In this document: one piece after another, positions 1-10,276 of the stretch | How positions within the stretch are numbered: the stretch's first letter is position 1 | Layout of the letters: every line of letters begins with the position of its first letter | Origin: Xanthomonas phaseoli pv. phaseoli | GTDB taxonomy: Bacteria; Pseudomonadota; Gammaproteobacteria; Xanthomonadales; Xanthomonadaceae | Length of the DNA stretch: 64,000 bases | Assembly: GCA_022749655.1 (NCBI GenBank) | Contig: CP094243.1 | Coordinates: forward strand, 4,650,001-4,714,000 | Direction of reading: 5' to 3' | Notes under the pieces: generated by a model | Databases searched by the model: none | Seen by the model: only the letters and a program-made list of their open reading frames with translations | What the model was told of the DNA's origin: nothing | Program-made: the position numbers and the translations under genes

Positions 1-1964
1 GGTCTGCAGCACCGGCCACTGCGGCGCGGCCGGATGCGCCGCATCGCGATGCATCTTTGGCGCCTTGCCGAACAGGACATCCATCGGCAGGTTGATCGGG
101 AGCTGGGATTGGGGATTGGGCATTGGGGATTGGTTGGAAGCAGGAGCGACTCCAGCACCCGAGGAAGCGCCGTTGCGAATCCCGAATCCCGAATCTCAAT
201 CCCGGAGTCGAAGACTCCATAGCCAACAACCAGCCGCTCCTCGGCCGTGGCCACGCCGACCGCGGCGAACGGGCAGCGTTCGCGGGCGCAGATGGCGGCG
301 AATTCTTCCAGGCGCGCCTGCGGCACGCCGAGTACATAGCGCTCCTGCGATTCGTTGCACCACAGTTCCAGCGGCGACAGCGACGGGTCGTCGCTGAGCA
401 CGCGGCCCAGGTCGATGATGCCGCCCACGCCCGAATCGTGCAGCAGCTCGGGAATGGCGTTGGACAGCCCACCCGCGCCCACGTCGTGGAACCAGCGGAT
501 CGGGTTGTCCACGCCCAGCGCCACGCAGCGGTCGATGACCTCCTGGCAGCGGCGTTCCATCTCCGGGTTTTCGCGCTGCACGCTGGCAAAATCCAGCGCC
601 TCGGCGCTGTCGCCGGCCGCCACCGAACTGGCCGCACCGCCGCCCAGGCCGATCAGCATCGCCGGGCCGCCGAGCACGATCACCGCATCGCCCGGCTGCA
701 GGCGCAGCTTCTCCACCTGGTTGCGATCGATGGCGCCCAGGCCACCGGCCAGCATGATCGGCTTGTCGTAGGCACGGGTCAGGCCCGGGCCTTCGGCCAG
801 CTCGAAACTGCGGAAATAGCCGAGCAGGTTCGGGCGACCGAATTCGTTGTTGAACGCGGCGCCGCCCAGCGGGCCGTCGAGCATGATGTCCAGCGCCGGC
901 GCCATGCGCGGGTTCAGCGCGCGCGGCGCTTCCCACGGCTGCGGCAGGGTCGGAATGCGCAGGTGCGACACCGAGAACCCGGTCAGGCCGGCCTTGGGCT
1001 TGCCACCGCGGCCGGTGGCGCCTTCGTCGCGGATCTCGCCGCCCGCACCGGTGGCCGCGCCGGGGAACGGGGCGATCGCGGTCGGGTGGTTATGCGTTTC
1101 CACCTTGATCGCAAAGGCCGACGGCAGCACCGCTTCGCTGCGGTAGTGGCCGGTGGCCGGATCCGGGCGATAGCGCGCAGCCGGCACGCCTTCCACCACC
1201 GCCGCGTTGTCGCTGTAGGCCGACAAGGTGTGCTGCGGGGTCTGCTGGTGGGTGTGCTTGATCATGCGGAACAGCGAGCGCTCCTGCGGCTTGCCGTCGA
1301 TGGTCCAGCTGGCATTGAAGATCTTGTGCCGGCAATGTTCGGAGTTGGCCTGGGCGAACATCATCAGCTCGACGTCGGCCGGGTCGCGGCCCAGCGCGCC
1401 GAAACGTTCGCGCAGGTAGTCGATCTCGTCCTGCGCCAGGGCCAGGGCCAGGCCCAGGTCGCGGTTGGCCTGCTCCAGCCCATCCAGCGGCACGCGCTGC
1501 AGCTGGCCCGGATCGGGCACGTTGAACAGTGCCTCGGCGGCAGCGGCCGAGCCGAGCAGCGATTGCGTCATCGGGTCGTGCAGCAACTTGGCCACGGCAG
1601 CCTGGGCGGCCGCGTCGTCCGGCCAGCCGGCCAGGTCGATGCGGGTGCCGCGCTCTACCCGCTGGATCGGCTGCCCGGCCCCGCGTACCAGCTCGGTGGC
1701 CTTGCTCGACCACGGCGACAAGGTGCCCAGGCGCGGCACCACGTAACGCGAGGAGGCATCGGCATCGCGCGCGGCGGGCGCGGCGTTGGCCTGCAGGATC
1801 CGCTGCAAGGTGGCCTGGTCGGGCGACTGCCCGGCCTCGGCACGGATGAAGTACACGTGCCAGGCGCCAGTGATACGCAGCGCGGGAACGAGGGTTTGCA
1901 GGCGGGTTTCGAGCCGAGCGCGGCGGAACGGCGAAAGGGCGGAAGCGCCCTCGAGGACCATCAT
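1..1964 (-). CDS. purL: Phosphoribosylformylglycinamidine synthase (3' end outside window, frame break near 106)
   Basis: Catalyses the ATP- and glutamine-dependent conversion of FGAR to FGAM, step four of de novo purine synthesis. The N-terminal domain begins [20 protein letters not shown]. The family motif NSEHCRHK follows near residue 206, the THNHPTAI nucleotide-binding segment near residue 288, and [11 protein letters not shown] near residue 535. The start at 1964 matches the family N-terminus; 1961 is a second ATG. After [10 protein letters not shown] the frame runs through an element made of GGGATT words (about 98-207). Normal sequence then resumes as [16 protein letters not shown], but in another frame. 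One extra C in the CCC run near 105-107 would restore it. The element may be a tolerated insertion of about 38 residues, or the gene may be broken; an unbroken essential gene with one miscalled base is more likely. Confidence 0.93.
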   Translation of the reverse strand, partial: MMVLEGASALSPFRRARLETRLQTLVPALRITGAWHVYFIRAEAGQSPDQATLQRILQANAAPAARDADASSRYVVPRLGTLSPWSSKATELVRGAGQPIQRVERGTRIDLAGWPDDAAAQAAVAKLLHDPMTQSLLGSAAAAEALFNVPDPGQLQRVPLDGLEQANRDLGLALALAQDEIDYLRERFGALGRDPADVELMMFAQANSEHCRHKIFNASWTIDGKPQERSLFRMIKHTHQQTPQHTLSAYSDNAAVVEGVPAARYRPDPATGHYRSEAVLPSAFAIKVETHNHPTAIAPFPGAATGAGGEIRDEGATGRGGKPKAGLTGFSVSHLRIPTLPQPWEAPRALNPRMAPALDIMLDGPLGGAAFNNEFGRPNLLGYFRSFELAEGPGLTRAYDKPIMLAGGLGAIDRNQVEKLRLQPGDAVIVLGGPAMLIGLGGGAASSVAAGDSAEALDFASVQRENPEMERRCQEVIDRCVALGVDNPIRWFHDVGAGGLSNAIPELLHDSGVGGIIDLGRVLSDDPSLSPLELWCNESQERYVLGVPQARLEEFAAICARERCPFAAVGVATAEERLVVGYGVFDSGIEIRDSGFATALPRVLESLLLPTNPQCPIPNPSSRSTCRWMSCSARRQRCIAMRRIRPRRSGRCCR
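98..207. repeat. GGGATT-type inverted element inside purL
   Basis: On the plus strand GGGATTGGGGATTGGG words (98-137) face AATCCCGAATCCC words (178-204) across about 40 bases. The same arrangement lies between holC and valS. Here it falls within the purL reading frame, between the VVGYG and PINLPMDVL segments, so it is translated as a low-complexity peptide. Confidence 0.7.
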
Positions 1965-2132
1965 GTCCGGGGAACCGTGTCAGAAACGGGGCTGCAGATT
2001 GTAACGGAGCCGGTGGGTCGGCGTCGGTCAAGCGTGCGGCGGAGGCAATCGGCCAGCGAATCAGGCCGAAGACCACCAGCCCACGTTTCGTTCGGCGCGG
2101 CCATCGTGACGGGCGGACGAGCGCAGCGACCT

Positions 2133-2186
2133 GGCGACTAGCTGTCTGGCTAACGCGTTGGCGACTGGCCATCTGGCTAACGCGCC
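2133..2186. repeat. Two-copy 27-base tandem repeat
   Basis: Unit one is 2133-2159 and unit two is 2160-2186. Both begin GGCGACT and share TCTGGCTAACGCG. By eye 22 of 27 positions agree. It lies upstream of purL and has no known function. Confidence 0.6.
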
Positions 2187-2385
2187 GGTTGGCAGCGCCC
2201 CGCCCTGCTCCCACTGTCTTCATCCGCACCGTCATCGTGGCCCTGCAACTGGCGCAGGCGCGACAGTTGGCAGTGGCGACATCTGCACGCCGTACGCAGC
2301 CGATCGGCACTACCGCCTCGACGAATCGGCGGCCGGACGCCGCCCGGCCGCTCGATCCAGCCAGCCGCCGCCACCCCCGAAACGC

Positions 2386-2415
2386 AAAAGGCCGGAATGC
2401 AGACGCATCCCGGCC
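2386..2415 (-). terminator. Rho-independent terminator downstream of dsbC
   Basis: On the minus strand a GC-rich stem (GGCCGGGATGC pairing with GCATTCCGGCC, one wobble pair, loop of 4) is followed by TTTT. It lies about 67 bases beyond the dsbC stop. Confidence 0.8.
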
Positions 2416-2481
2416 CCTGACAAGCGTCCAGCCAGCAAGGGCCAGCGCCGACGCGTCGTCACACGGCCGCGTCGATGTGGA

Positions 2482-3278
2482 TCAGCGGCTGCCGCCCGCC
2501 GTGCTCACGGCCCGCTTTTCCAGCGCCTCACGCAGCTGCGCCGGCGGCAGGTAGCCACCGAGCTGGGTGCCATCGGGGCGAAGATCGCCGGCGTTCCGTT
2601 GACGCCCAGGCGCTGGCCCAGGTTGTATTCCATCGACACCGGGTTCTTGCAGTCCTTGGAGGCGACCGGCTGACCCGACTTGGCGGCCGTGAGCGCCTGC
2701 TTGCGATCGGCAGCGCACCACACCGCAATCATTTCCTTGTGGTCCTGGCTGCCCAGGCCCATGCGCGGAAACGCGAGGTATTCCACCGCGATGCCCTGCT
2801 TGTTGAGCTCGCCGATCTCGCTATGCAATTTGCGGCAGTAACCGCATTCCACATCGGTGAAGACGGTGACGGTGTACTTCGGGTTGGCCGGCGCGAACAC
2901 GATGCGGTCGGCCTTGGGCACGGTGTCCAGCTGCTTGCGGCGATAGGCCAGCAAGCCCGGGCTGGCGGCGAACTGCTTGTTCTGGATGTCGAACGGCTGC
3001 GCCTGGATCAGGTAGCGGCCGTCGTCGCTGACGTACAGCACCTGCCCGCCGACGACCACTTCGCGGAAGCCGGGGAACGGCGCAGCACCGATGTAATCGG
3101 GCTTGAAGTCCGGGTCCAGCGCCTTGAGCGCCGTGCTCACGCGTTGGTCCACCGTGCCGGTGGCGGCAGGCGCGGCGGCGGGCTTGGCGCCGGCAGTACT
3201 TGCCGCAGGCTGCGAGGATTGTGCGCAGGCGGTAAGGCTGATCGCGCCCAGCAGCGCGGCGATGGCAAGACGATACAT
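2482..3278 (-). CDS. dsbC: Thiol:disulfide interchange protein DsbC (frame break near 2574)
   Basis: Periplasmic disulfide isomerase that repairs wrongly paired cysteines. The N-terminus is a lipoprotein-type signal with a lipobox ending LTAC (residues 15-18), then an Ala/Pro-rich linker, the dimerisation domain, and a thioredoxin-like domain with active site CGYC at residues 145-148 and the cis-Pro loop GTPAIF. After IFAP the frame turns to nonsense, while another frame carries DGTQLGGYLPPAQLREAL to a stop at 2482. One missing G in the run at 2575-2578 explains this. It lies downstream of xerD on the same strand, as xerD-dsbC do in E. coli. A lipid anchor would be unusual for DsbC, which is normally soluble. 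Confidence 0.9.
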
Positions 3279-3760
3279 TCACGCATCCAGATGGAATGAG
3301 GTGCCCGGATTCTCGCACAGCGCAGATGAAGCCTGGCCCCGGCCGCCACAGTTTGTGAACGCGACAGGCAAGCCACTGCTGCACCTGTTGGACAGACGCA
3401 ATGCAGCGCGCGGCTTGCCGGGTCTGGCAGTGGGCTCGGCACAGTCGCCGTCGCAGGGCGTCTTGAACATGCCTGCAAGCGCCGCCGCCACTCTCTGCAG
3501 TTTTACTGGAGTGCACCGCCGCGTGGCGTCCGGCGCTGACCGTCAGCACCAGGTATGACCATGTAGATGTCGCGCCGGCCAGCGCCAGCCTGACCGGCAA
3601 GGCCGCCGCGGTCGCCGAACGTGTCTGGCGAGGCACCACCAACGTCCGCTGGCGCTGTCGATGCGGCCGCCAGCGCGGCGTTGACCCGTTGGCAGTTCTC
3701 TGCCGCAACCGCGACAAGCGCGTGGCCTGCACGCATCCCCATGGCGAGACGCTGCGCCGA
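3279..3760. other. Intergenic region between xerD and dsbC
   Basis: About 480 bases. Short frames are open on both strands but their translations are Ala/Arg-rich and resemble no family I know. I see no hairpin or repeat that stands out. Confidence 0.5.
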
Positions 3761-4732
3761 CTAACCGCGCGGATGATGGCTGGCGTGCAGTTTCTGCAGA
3801 TGCTGGCGCGCCACCAGCGTATAGATCTGCGTGGTCGACAACGAGCTGTGGCCCAGCAGCATCTGCAACGCGCGCAGATCGGCGCCGCGGTTGAGCAGAT
3901 GGGTGGCAAAGCTATGCCGCAGCCCATGCGGGCTGACCGTGTCCGGGTCGATACCGGCGACCGCTGCGTAACGTTTGACCAACGCCCAGAACTGCTGTCG
4001 GCTGAGCGGCTGACGCGCGGCGTCGATGAACAACGGCACCTGCCCGTCAACCGCCGCCACCGGCTTGTTCGCGACCAGCAGCGGGCGCGCCTCGCGCAGG
4101 TAACGCTCCAACCAATGCTGGGATTCCTCGCCCAGCGGCACCAGCCGGTCCTTGCTGCCCTTGCCGGTCACCCGCAGCACGCCCTGACGCAGGTTCACCC
4201 CCACTGCCGGCAGGTTGACCAGCTCGCTCACACGCAGGCCCGCGGCGTACATCAGTTCCAGCATCGCGCGATCGCGCAGGCCTGCCGGGGTGTCCGCGTC
4301 CGGCGCGGCCAGCAAGGCCTCGATCTGACTTTCGGTCAAGGCCTTGGGCAGCGAGCGTGGCAGTTGCGGCGGGTCGATCAGGGCGGTGGGATCGTCGCTG
4401 CGCACGCCATCGCGCAGGCACAGCCCGTAGAACGCACGCAAGGTCGACAACAGCCGCGCCGTGCTGCGCGGAGAGTAATTGGCCTGGGCACGCCAGCGCA
4501 GATAGTCGAACAGGGCGGCACGGTCGATGCCGAGCAAGCCGCCACCCGCGCCGTCGCGCCAACGCGCCAGCCCTTCCAGGTCGCGCCGATAACTTTCCAG
4601 GGTCTGTCGCGCCACGCCCTGCTCGGCCCAGAACCGGTCGAGAAAGCGTTCGATCACGCCGGCATCGGCCGCCTGCACCGGTGGCAGTTGGCGGGCAAGT
4701 TGGCGGCGTTCGGCGGGGCTGCTGGCAGACAT
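3761..4732 (-). CDS. xerD: Site-specific tyrosine recombinase XerD
   Basis: Works with XerC at dif, under FtsK control, to resolve chromosome dimers. The protein is 323 residues, the usual XerD length. The N-terminal SAM-like DNA-binding domain includes [19 protein letters not shown]. The catalytic domain shows AAGLRVSEL (first Arg), the lysine strand [12 protein letters not shown], the box [12 protein letters not shown], and [14 protein letters not shown] with the nucleophilic Tyr. The start at 4732 ([10 protein letters not shown]) fits the family; a longer in-frame extension to 4837 reads as non-coding. No mobile element flanks it, so it is the housekeeping recombinase. Confidence 0.95.
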   Translation of the reverse strand: MSASSPAERRQLARQLPPVQAADAGVIERFLDRFWAEQGVARQTLESYRRDLEGLARWRDGAGGGLLGIDRAALFDYLRWRAQANYSPRSTARLLSTLRAFYGLCLRDGVRSDDPTALIDPPQLPRSLPKALTESQIEALLAAPDADTPAGLRDRAMLELMYAAGLRVSELVNLPAVGVNLRQGVLRVTGKGSKDRLVPLGEESQHWLERYLREARPLLVANKPVAAVDGQVPLFIDAARQPLSRQQFWALVKRYAAVAGIDPDTVSPHGLRHSFATHLLNRGADLRALQMLLGHSSLSTTQIYTLVARQHLQKLHASHHPRG

Positions 4733-5119
4733 CGCCACAGCATAAAACGCGGCGTGCGTTTTGAGAGCCGATGGGCGGCGTTGCCGGGAGGTGTATTGCC
4801 TGCGCACGAGAGGCGCACATGTGGCGCTGCGCGTCATTGTCGCACGTGATCAGCACGCCTCGGCCGCAGGCGCGAAGGTCATCCGGATCGCGACGCCAGC
4901 AAGGCAGCGGCGATGCCGTCGCCAGTTGATCCCATGGCCGGCAGGTCCCGGGCATGGGCATGCGCTCGACTGGACACGCCGAGTCTAGGTACCAGCCCTC
5001 GTGCCAGGATGCGGTTGATCGTGCTTGGATTGTCGCCTTGCGTCAGCGCGCGCAAGTACCGGGGCGCGGCTACTGCAGCGCGGCGTTGCGCCGTGCTTGG
5101 CGACCGTTATGCTCGCGCC
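4733..5119. other. Divergent intergenic region xerD / RDD gene
   Basis: About 387 bases between two divergent genes, expected to hold both promoters. I cannot place -10/-35 elements with confidence and no further gene is visible. Confidence 0.5.
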
Positions 5120-5581
5120 ATGACCTCGATCCCTTCGCCTCGCGTTGCGCGCGCCCCTGCCCTGGTGGGCTGGCGGCTGCTGGCGCTGTGCTACGACGCC
5201 TGGCCGGTGCTGGCGCTGTCGATGCTGATCTCCACCGTGTTCACGCTGGGCTTTACGCTTGCCGGGCACCCCGCACGCGAAAACATCGCCCCTTTCAGCG
5301 GCTGGCAGTGGCTGTTATGGCTGTGCTGCTGGATCGCCGCAGGCCTCTACGCCACCGTGAGCTGGCGACGCGGCGGACAGACGCTGGGCATGCGCCCCTG
5401 GCGGCTGCGCTTGATCGCCCCACAGGTGTCATGGCGTGCGCTGTGGATCCGCTATGCCGTCGGCACCTTGTCGCTGGCGCTGGGCGGGCTGGGATTCTGG
5501 TGGGCGTGGCTGGACCGCGACCGGCTGACCTGGCACGACCGTGCGAGCGGGACTCGGCTGCAGCGCATTGCCAAGCATTAG
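5120..5581 (+). CDS. RDD family membrane protein
   Basis: A 153-residue inner-membrane protein. Hydrophobic segments lie around residues 15-50, 60-85 and 115-138. Features of the RDD family are visible: an Arg near the start of the first helix (GWRLLALCYDAW), GQTLGMRPWRLRL after the second helix, and DRLTWHDRASGTRL near the C-terminus. The role of such small RDD proteins is not established; larger relatives act as Na+/H+ antiporters. It stands alone, divergent from xerD. The start at 5120 is the ATG just before the conserved region. Confidence 0.85.
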   Translation: MTSIPSPRVARAPALVGWRLLALCYDAWPVLALSMLISTVFTLGFTLAGHPARENIAPFSGWQWLLWLCCWIAAGLYATVSWRRGGQTLGMRPWRLRLIAPQVSWRALWIRYAVGTLSLALGGLGFWWAWLDRDRLTWHDRASGTRLQRIAKH

Positions 5582-5840
5582 CAACATGACCAGCGCGCCG
5601 CTGGCGAATGCTGGCGAGCTAGCGTGCTGCGGAGGAAGGGCCGGCACGTTGCTACCGATTGCCGATGCCAGGGGCACATGTGAGATTCCTACCGGCCCCT
5701 CAGCGGCACGTGCTGGCAACTGCACTACGCGACCGTCTCGGCGGAGATATGCCTGGATGTGCGAGGTGGAACCCGCGCTCGCCTAATCAAGAGAACTGCC
5801 GGAACCGGCCAGCCGATACGCCTGACGTATCGCCCCATTC

Positions 5841-6142
5841 CTAACGGGTGATGACCTCGCGCCATACCATTAAACGGCGGGCTGCCTGCTCGGCTAGAAC
5901 GTCCGTGCCGTGAAGGCCCATGCGCTGCCTGGCGATCTCACGCAGGGCCGTGGCGACCGTTGCCTGATCTGCGCCCTGCCACAACAGCGTGCAGATCTCG
6001 GGGACATAACTGTCGTACTCATCGCGCGCCTGCGGCACCCCGCAACGCCGATCGGATCCCACAGATAATGCAGCACCTCGCCGACTGCCTGCGCAAGCGC
6101 GCGTTGATCGGTATCGACCAGGGCCTGCGGTGCGCGGTTCAA
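5841..6142 (-). CDS. Conserved hypothetical protein (frame break near 6040)
   Basis: A small soluble protein of about 100 residues. It reads NRAPQALVDTDQRALAQ, then VGEVLHYLWDPIGVAG in one frame and VPQARDEYDSYVPEICTLL in the next. The continuity of these two parts, a pattern seen in a widespread uncharacterised family, shows that one G is missing in the run at 6038-6041. The best start is TTG at 6142, which overlaps the lptG stop as TTGA, suggesting translational coupling to the LPS export genes. No function is known to me. Confidence 0.65.
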
Positions 6143-7245
6143 CTGCTACGCCTGCGGAACAACCACGCCGACACACCCAGCATCACCATGGGCGGCAGCG
6201 CATAGGCAATGCGGTAATCGAGCTTGAGGGCGCCGGCCATGCGGCCGAAGAACAGCTGCAGCAGCCAGAAACCCAGCGCAAACAGAATGCCCAGGAACAG
6301 GCGCTTGCCCAGGCCGCCGCTGCGCAGCGAGCCGAACGAGAACGGGATTGCCGCCATGCACAGCGCCAGCACATTGAGCGGATAGAACCACCGGCTCCAG
6401 TACTGATCTTCGTAATCGCGCGCGTCCAATCCATTGCGGCGACGGTATTCGATGCTCTGCTCCAGCTCGTGCGCGGAAAGATTGCGCGGCTTGGCCAGGC
6501 CAGCGGCCAGCGCGGCAGGATTCAATTGCGTTTGCCACGGCAATTCGGGGAAGGTCTCGCGCTGCACCGAGCGTTCCTGGAAGGTGTCGCGACGGACCTG
6601 GCGCAGGGTCCAACGGCCGTCGCGGTGTTCGGCCACCGAGGCGTAGGTCAATTGCTGCATCCTGCCGCTGGGATCGAGGTGGTAGAGCCGCACATCGTGC
6701 AGATCCAGCGCGGTGCCACCGCCATCGAGCAGCTTCTCTTCGCCACTCAAGGCATTGAGGAAGGTGTCGCCCTCGCGTGCCCACAGCCCGGCGTAGCGCG
6801 AAGACGCCATATCGCTGTTGAAGCGGGCACTTGCCTTGAGCGTGTCGGCCTGGTTCTGTGCCCACGGCCCGATGGTTTCGCCACTGATCACCATGCTGGC
6901 GGTCAGCAGCGCCATCGCTGCGACGACCGAGGCAGACATGCGTTTGCGCGACACGCCCAGCGCACGCAGCGCCGTCAGCTCGGAGGTGGCGGCCAACTGG
7001 CCCAAGCCCATCAGCGCGCCAATCACCGCGGCCGTCGGGAACAAGGTATAGGCCCGGCGCGGCACGGTGTAGGCCACGTACGCCACCGCGTGCCCGAAGG
7101 TGTAGCTGCCCTGCCCGATGTTCTTGGCTTCGCTGGCGAAGGCGTTGACCAGATCCAGCCCCAGCAGCACCGCCCAGGTCAGCAGCACGGTAAACAACAC
7201 CACGCGACCGACGTACCAATCGTGGACCCGCGGCGTCAGCTTCAT
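6139..7245 (-). CDS. lptG: LPS export ABC transporter permease LptG
   Basis: Inner-membrane subunit of the LptB2FG complex, which extracts lipopolysaccharide from the inner membrane and passes it to the LptC-A-D bridge. The 368-residue protein has three N-terminal membrane helices (starting MKLTPRVHDWYVGRVVLFTV), a periplasmic beta-jellyroll domain (about residues 120-260) and three C-terminal helices ending SAWLFRRRSS. The start at 7245 overlaps the repaired stop of lptF as ATGA. In the sequence as given, the frame break in lptF fuses the two frames, but the ATG at 7245 is clearly the lptG start. Confidence 0.93.
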   Translation of the reverse strand: MKLTPRVHDWYVGRVVLFTVLLTWAVLLGLDLVNAFASEAKNIGQGSYTFGHAVAYVAYTVPRRAYTLFPTAAVIGALMGLGQLAATSELTALRALGVSRKRMSASVVAAMALLTASMVISGETIGPWAQNQADTLKASARFNSDMASSRYAGLWAREGDTFLNALSGEEKLLDGGGTALDLHDVRLYHLDPSGRMQQLTYASVAEHRDGRWTLRQVRRDTFQERSVQRETFPELPWQTQLNPAALAAGLAKPRNLSAHELEQSIEYRRRNGLDARDYEDQYWSRWFYPLNVLALCMAAIPFSFGSLRSGGLGKRLFLGILFALGFWLLQLFFGRMAGALKLDYRIAYALPPMVMLGVSAWLFRRRSS

Positions 7246-8325
7246 GCGCGCGCCCTCGGCCGACGCACACGGCCATCGCGCGCATACGCCCACACCGCCA
7301 CTGCCAGCAGCGGCAGCGTCAACCACCACAGGCCCAGCGCCGCCGGGGTCTTGCCGTTGGCGATCCATGGGTGTGCCGACGATCATCAGATTGGTGCCCA
7401 CCATGTAGGCCAGAAATGCCAGCATGATTCGGCCATAACGCTGTTGCCGCGGTGCGCTGCGCGACAGCGGCAAGGTCAGCAAGGCAAACGCCAGGGCCAG
7501 CAACGGCGGCGCCAGGCGCTCATGCAGCTGGGCGCGCGCGGCAGGACGCTCGTCGGACAGCAACTGGGTGGTCCACATCACTTCCGGATCGTTGGCATCG
7601 TGCACGCGGGTGCGGTCGGGCAAGGCGATATCGCTGCTGGCGAACTTCATCAAGCGATAGTCCAGGGTCGCGCCGCTTGCCGGGCCTTCCGTGCGGTAGC
7701 CATCGTCCAGGCGCAGGTAACAGTCGGTCTTGCCCTCGAAGAACATCGCGCCGCGGTCGGCAGTGACCACATCAATGCGGTCATTCTGCTGGCGCTGCAT
7801 GAAGACCTTGCCCAGGCCCTTGCCGTCGGCAGAGATCGTCTGCAGGTAGACCACCCCACCGCCGGACAACGGCGTGAACTGGCCCGACTCCAGACCGGCC
7901 ATCAGCACGCTGCGGTTGGCATCTTCCAGCATCGCCTCGGCAGTGCGGCTCGCCCAGGGGCCCAGCCACAGCGAGCACAACCCGATGACCACCACCACCG
8001 GCACCACCAGCATCAGCATCGGCCGCAGCATGCGCCGGGGGCCGACGCCAATGGCGGTAATGACGGCCATTTCTGAATCGCGGTACAGCCTGGCCAGCGC
8101 CAATAACAGGCCCAGCATCAACGCCAGCGGCAGGATAATGGGCAGATACGCCACGAATTGCAGCCCCACCTGCGACAGCAGCAAGCGCGCCGGGATGCGG
8201 CCGTCGGCGATATTGCCGAGGATATCCACCAGCACACCGCCAACGCTGACGACCAGCAGCACGATCAAGGTGGCCAGGAAGCTCTGGGTGAAATCGCTAA
8301 GCAGGTATCGATCGAGCTTCGGCAT
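7242..8325 (-). CDS. lptF: LPS export ABC transporter permease LptF (frame break near 7372)
   Basis: Partner of LptG in the LPS extraction complex. It begins MPKLDRYLLSDFTQSFLATL, has N-terminal helices, a periplasmic domain and the helices LAFLAYMVGTNLMIVGT. From there the frame shifts, and the expected end (WIANGKTPAALGLWW, then a helix and RPRARA, stop at 7242) lies in another frame. One extra or two missing bases in the segment 7365-7378 would account for it. The gene is normally essential, so a sequence error is more likely than true inactivation. It is divergent from pepA with a short shared promoter region. Confidence 0.9.
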
Positions 8326-8432
8326 GGGGTGGGCTTGTTTTAAACTCTCGGATTCGTTCGCGGCGCCGCCAGCCTAGTCCGGTTGGCGTAAACAGCCCGC
8401 GATTGTACGGATTTGCCTACGGAATCTGATCA
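8326..8432. promoter_or_regulatory. Shared promoter region lptF / pepA
   Basis: A 107-base space separates the divergent lptF and pepA starts and must carry both promoters. TTGTTTTAAACTCTC (8337-8351) is its AT-rich part. The same pepA / lptF divergence is seen in E. coli. Confidence 0.5.
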
Positions 8433-9905
8433 ATGGCCCTGCAATTCACCCTGAACCAAGACGCGCCGGCAAGCGCTGCCGTCGACTGCATCGTGGTTGG
8501 CGTGTTCGCCGACAAGACCCTTTCGCCCGCTGCCCAGGCGCTGGACAGCGCCAGTCAGGGCCGCTTGACGGCCTTGGTCGCGCGCGGCGATGTGGCCAGC
8601 AAGACCGGCAGCACCACGCTGCTGCACGACCTGCCCGGCGTCACCGCGCCGCGCGTGCTGGTGGTCGGCCTGGGCGAAGCCGGCAAGTTCGGCGTGGCGC
8701 CCTATCTCAAGGCCGTCGGCGATGCGACCCGCGCGCTGAAGACCGGCGCGGTCGGCACCGCCCTGCTCACCCTGACCGAACTCACCGTCAAGGCCCGCGA
8801 TGCCGCCTGGAACATCCGCCAGGCGGTGACCGTCAGCGACCACGCCGCCTACCGCTACACCGCCACGCTGGGCAAGAAGAAGGTGGACGAGACCGGCTTG
8901 ACCACCCTGGCCATCGCCGGCGACGACACCCGCGCGCTCGCCGTGGGCGTGGCCACTGCCGAAGGCGTGGAGTTCGCCCGCGAGCTGGGCAACCTGCCGC
9001 CGAACTACTGCACCCCGGCCTACCTGGCCGAGACCGCCGCGGCCTTCGCCGGCAAGTTCCCGGGTGCCGAGGCCGAGATCCTGGACGAGGCGCAGATGGA
9101 CGCGCTGGGCATGGGCTCGCTGCTGTCGGTGGCACGCGGCTCGGCCAACCGCCCGCGCCTGATCGTGCTGAAGTGGAACGGCGGCGGCGACGCGCGCCCG
9201 TATGTGCTGGTCGGCAAGGGCATCACCTTCGATACCGGCGGCGTCAACCTCAAGACGCAGGGCGGCATCGAGGAAATGAAGTACGACATGTGCGGTGGCG
9301 CCAACGTCATCGGCACCTTCGTGGCCACGGTCAAGGCCGAGCTGCCGATCAACCTGGTGGTGGTGGTGCCGGCGGTCGAGAACGCCATCGACGGCAACGC
9401 TTACCGTCCCTCCGATGTGATCACCAGCATGTCCGGCAAGACCATCGAGGTCGGCAATACCGATGCCGAAGGCCGCCTGATCCTGTGCGATGCGCTGACC
9501 TACGCCGAGCGCTTCAACCCCGAAGCGTTGGTGGACGTGGCCACGTTGACCGGTGCCTGCATGGTGGCGCTGGGCCACCAGACTGCCGGCCTGATGAGCA
9601 AGCACGACGACCTGGCCAACGAACTGCTGGCCGCTGGCGAGCACGTGTTCGACCGCGCCTGGCGCCTGCCGCTGTGGGACGAATACCAGGGCCTGCTGGA
9701 TTCCACCTTCGCCGATGTCTACAACATCGGCGGCCGCTGGGGTGGCGCGATCACCGCGGGCTGCTTCCTGTCGCGCTTCACCGAAAACCAGCGTTGGGCG
9801 CACCTGGATATCGCCGGCGTGGCCAGCGACGAAGGCAAGCGCGGCATGGCCACCGGTCGCCCGGTCGGCCTGCTGACCCAGTGGTTGCTGGATCGCGCGG
9901 CCTGA
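8433..9905 (+). CDS. pepA: Leucyl aminopeptidase PepA
   Basis: M17 metallopeptidase of 490 residues that removes N-terminal amino acids; the E. coli protein also binds DNA in Xer recombination at cer and in carAB control. The N-terminal domain ends near residue 175. The catalytic domain has [18 protein letters not shown] with the metal-ligand Lys and Asp, the signature [10 protein letters not shown] near residue 342, and [14 protein letters not shown]. The frame is intact. The stop overlaps the start of the next gene as TGATG. Confidence 0.96.
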   Translation: MALQFTLNQDAPASAAVDCIVVGVFADKTLSPAAQALDSASQGRLTALVARGDVASKTGSTTLLHDLPGVTAPRVLVVGLGEAGKFGVAPYLKAVGDATRALKTGAVGTALLTLTELTVKARDAAWNIRQAVTVSDHAAYRYTATLGKKKVDETGLTTLAIAGDDTRALAVGVATAEGVEFARELGNLPPNYCTPAYLAETAAAFAGKFPGAEAEILDEAQMDALGMGSLLSVARGSANRPRLIVLKWNGGGDARPYVLVGKGITFDTGGVNLKTQGGIEEMKYDMCGGANVIGTFVATVKAELPINLVVVVPAVENAIDGNAYRPSDVITSMSGKTIEVGNTDAEGRLILCDALTYAERFNPEALVDVATLTGACMVALGHQTAGLMSKHDDLANELLAAGEHVFDRAWRLPLWDEYQGLLDSTFADVYNIGGRWGGAITAGCFLSRFTENQRWAHLDIAGVASDEGKRGMATGRPVGLLTQWLLDRAA

Positions 9906-10276
9906 TGTCGCCGCGCGCTGCACTGGCGCTCATCGCTGGCTTCTCCGTCGTGAACGGAGCCGCCAGCGCGGTGTCGGGCTGGACCAGCCCCGGCATCGAT
10001 CTGCTCTGGATCGTCGTGCAGCTTTTGCTGTTGTTTGTGTGGCTGGCGGCCGACAGCCGCCAGCTCGGTTACCGCCGACCGGCCTGGATGAATATCGGCA
10101 TCGTGGCCTTGGCCGTGCTGTTCCTGCCGGTGTACCTGTACCGTTCGCGCCCACCCGGGCGCCGCCTGCGCGCATTCGGCGGCCTGCTGTTGGCCGTGCT
10201 TGGCTGCGCGGCCCTGTTCGCGGCCGCCGGCATGACCACCGAAGTGTTGCTCTCCTCCCGCCTTGTGACCGCCTGA
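9905..10276 (+). CDS. Small inner-membrane protein of unknown function
   Basis: A 123-residue protein with hydrophobic segments at about residues 5-22, 28-48, 60-80 and 92-112 and a basic RSRPPGRRLR loop before the last helix, so the predicted topology is four helices. It overlaps pepA upstream (TGATG) and holC downstream (TGATG), so it is co-translated between them. I do not recognise the family. Confidence 0.75.
   Translation: MSPRAALALIAGFSVVNGAASAVSGWTSPGIDLLWIVVQLLLLFVWLAADSRQLGYRRPAWMNIGIVALAVLFLPVYLYRSRPPGRRLRAFGGLLLAVLGCAALFAAAGMTTEVLLSSRLVTA

Larger units (their letters stand above)
1965..2481. other. Intergenic region between dsbC and purL
   Basis: About 517 bases with no gene that I can support. 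It holds the dsbC terminator (2386-2415), a two-copy tandem repeat (2133-2186) and presumably the purL promoter. Frames open on the plus strand here continue the antisense of purL and show no recognisable protein. Confidence 0.6.

Noticed and set aside
123..2141. Long open frame (672 codons) on the plus strand opposite purL
   Set aside because: It is antisense to a clear PurL reading frame and its translation is Arg/Ala/His-rich, as expected for the complement of high-GC coding DNA.
4733..5119. XerD as part of an integron or phage
   Set aside because: The protein is a full-length housekeeping XerD next to dsbC, with no attachment site, cassette or phage gene nearby.
6139..8325. Apparent single LptF-LptG fusion protein
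   Set aside because: The joined part translates as nonsense between the two domains, and a normal lptF end with an ATGA overlap to lptG exists in the other frame. The fusion comes from one frame break.
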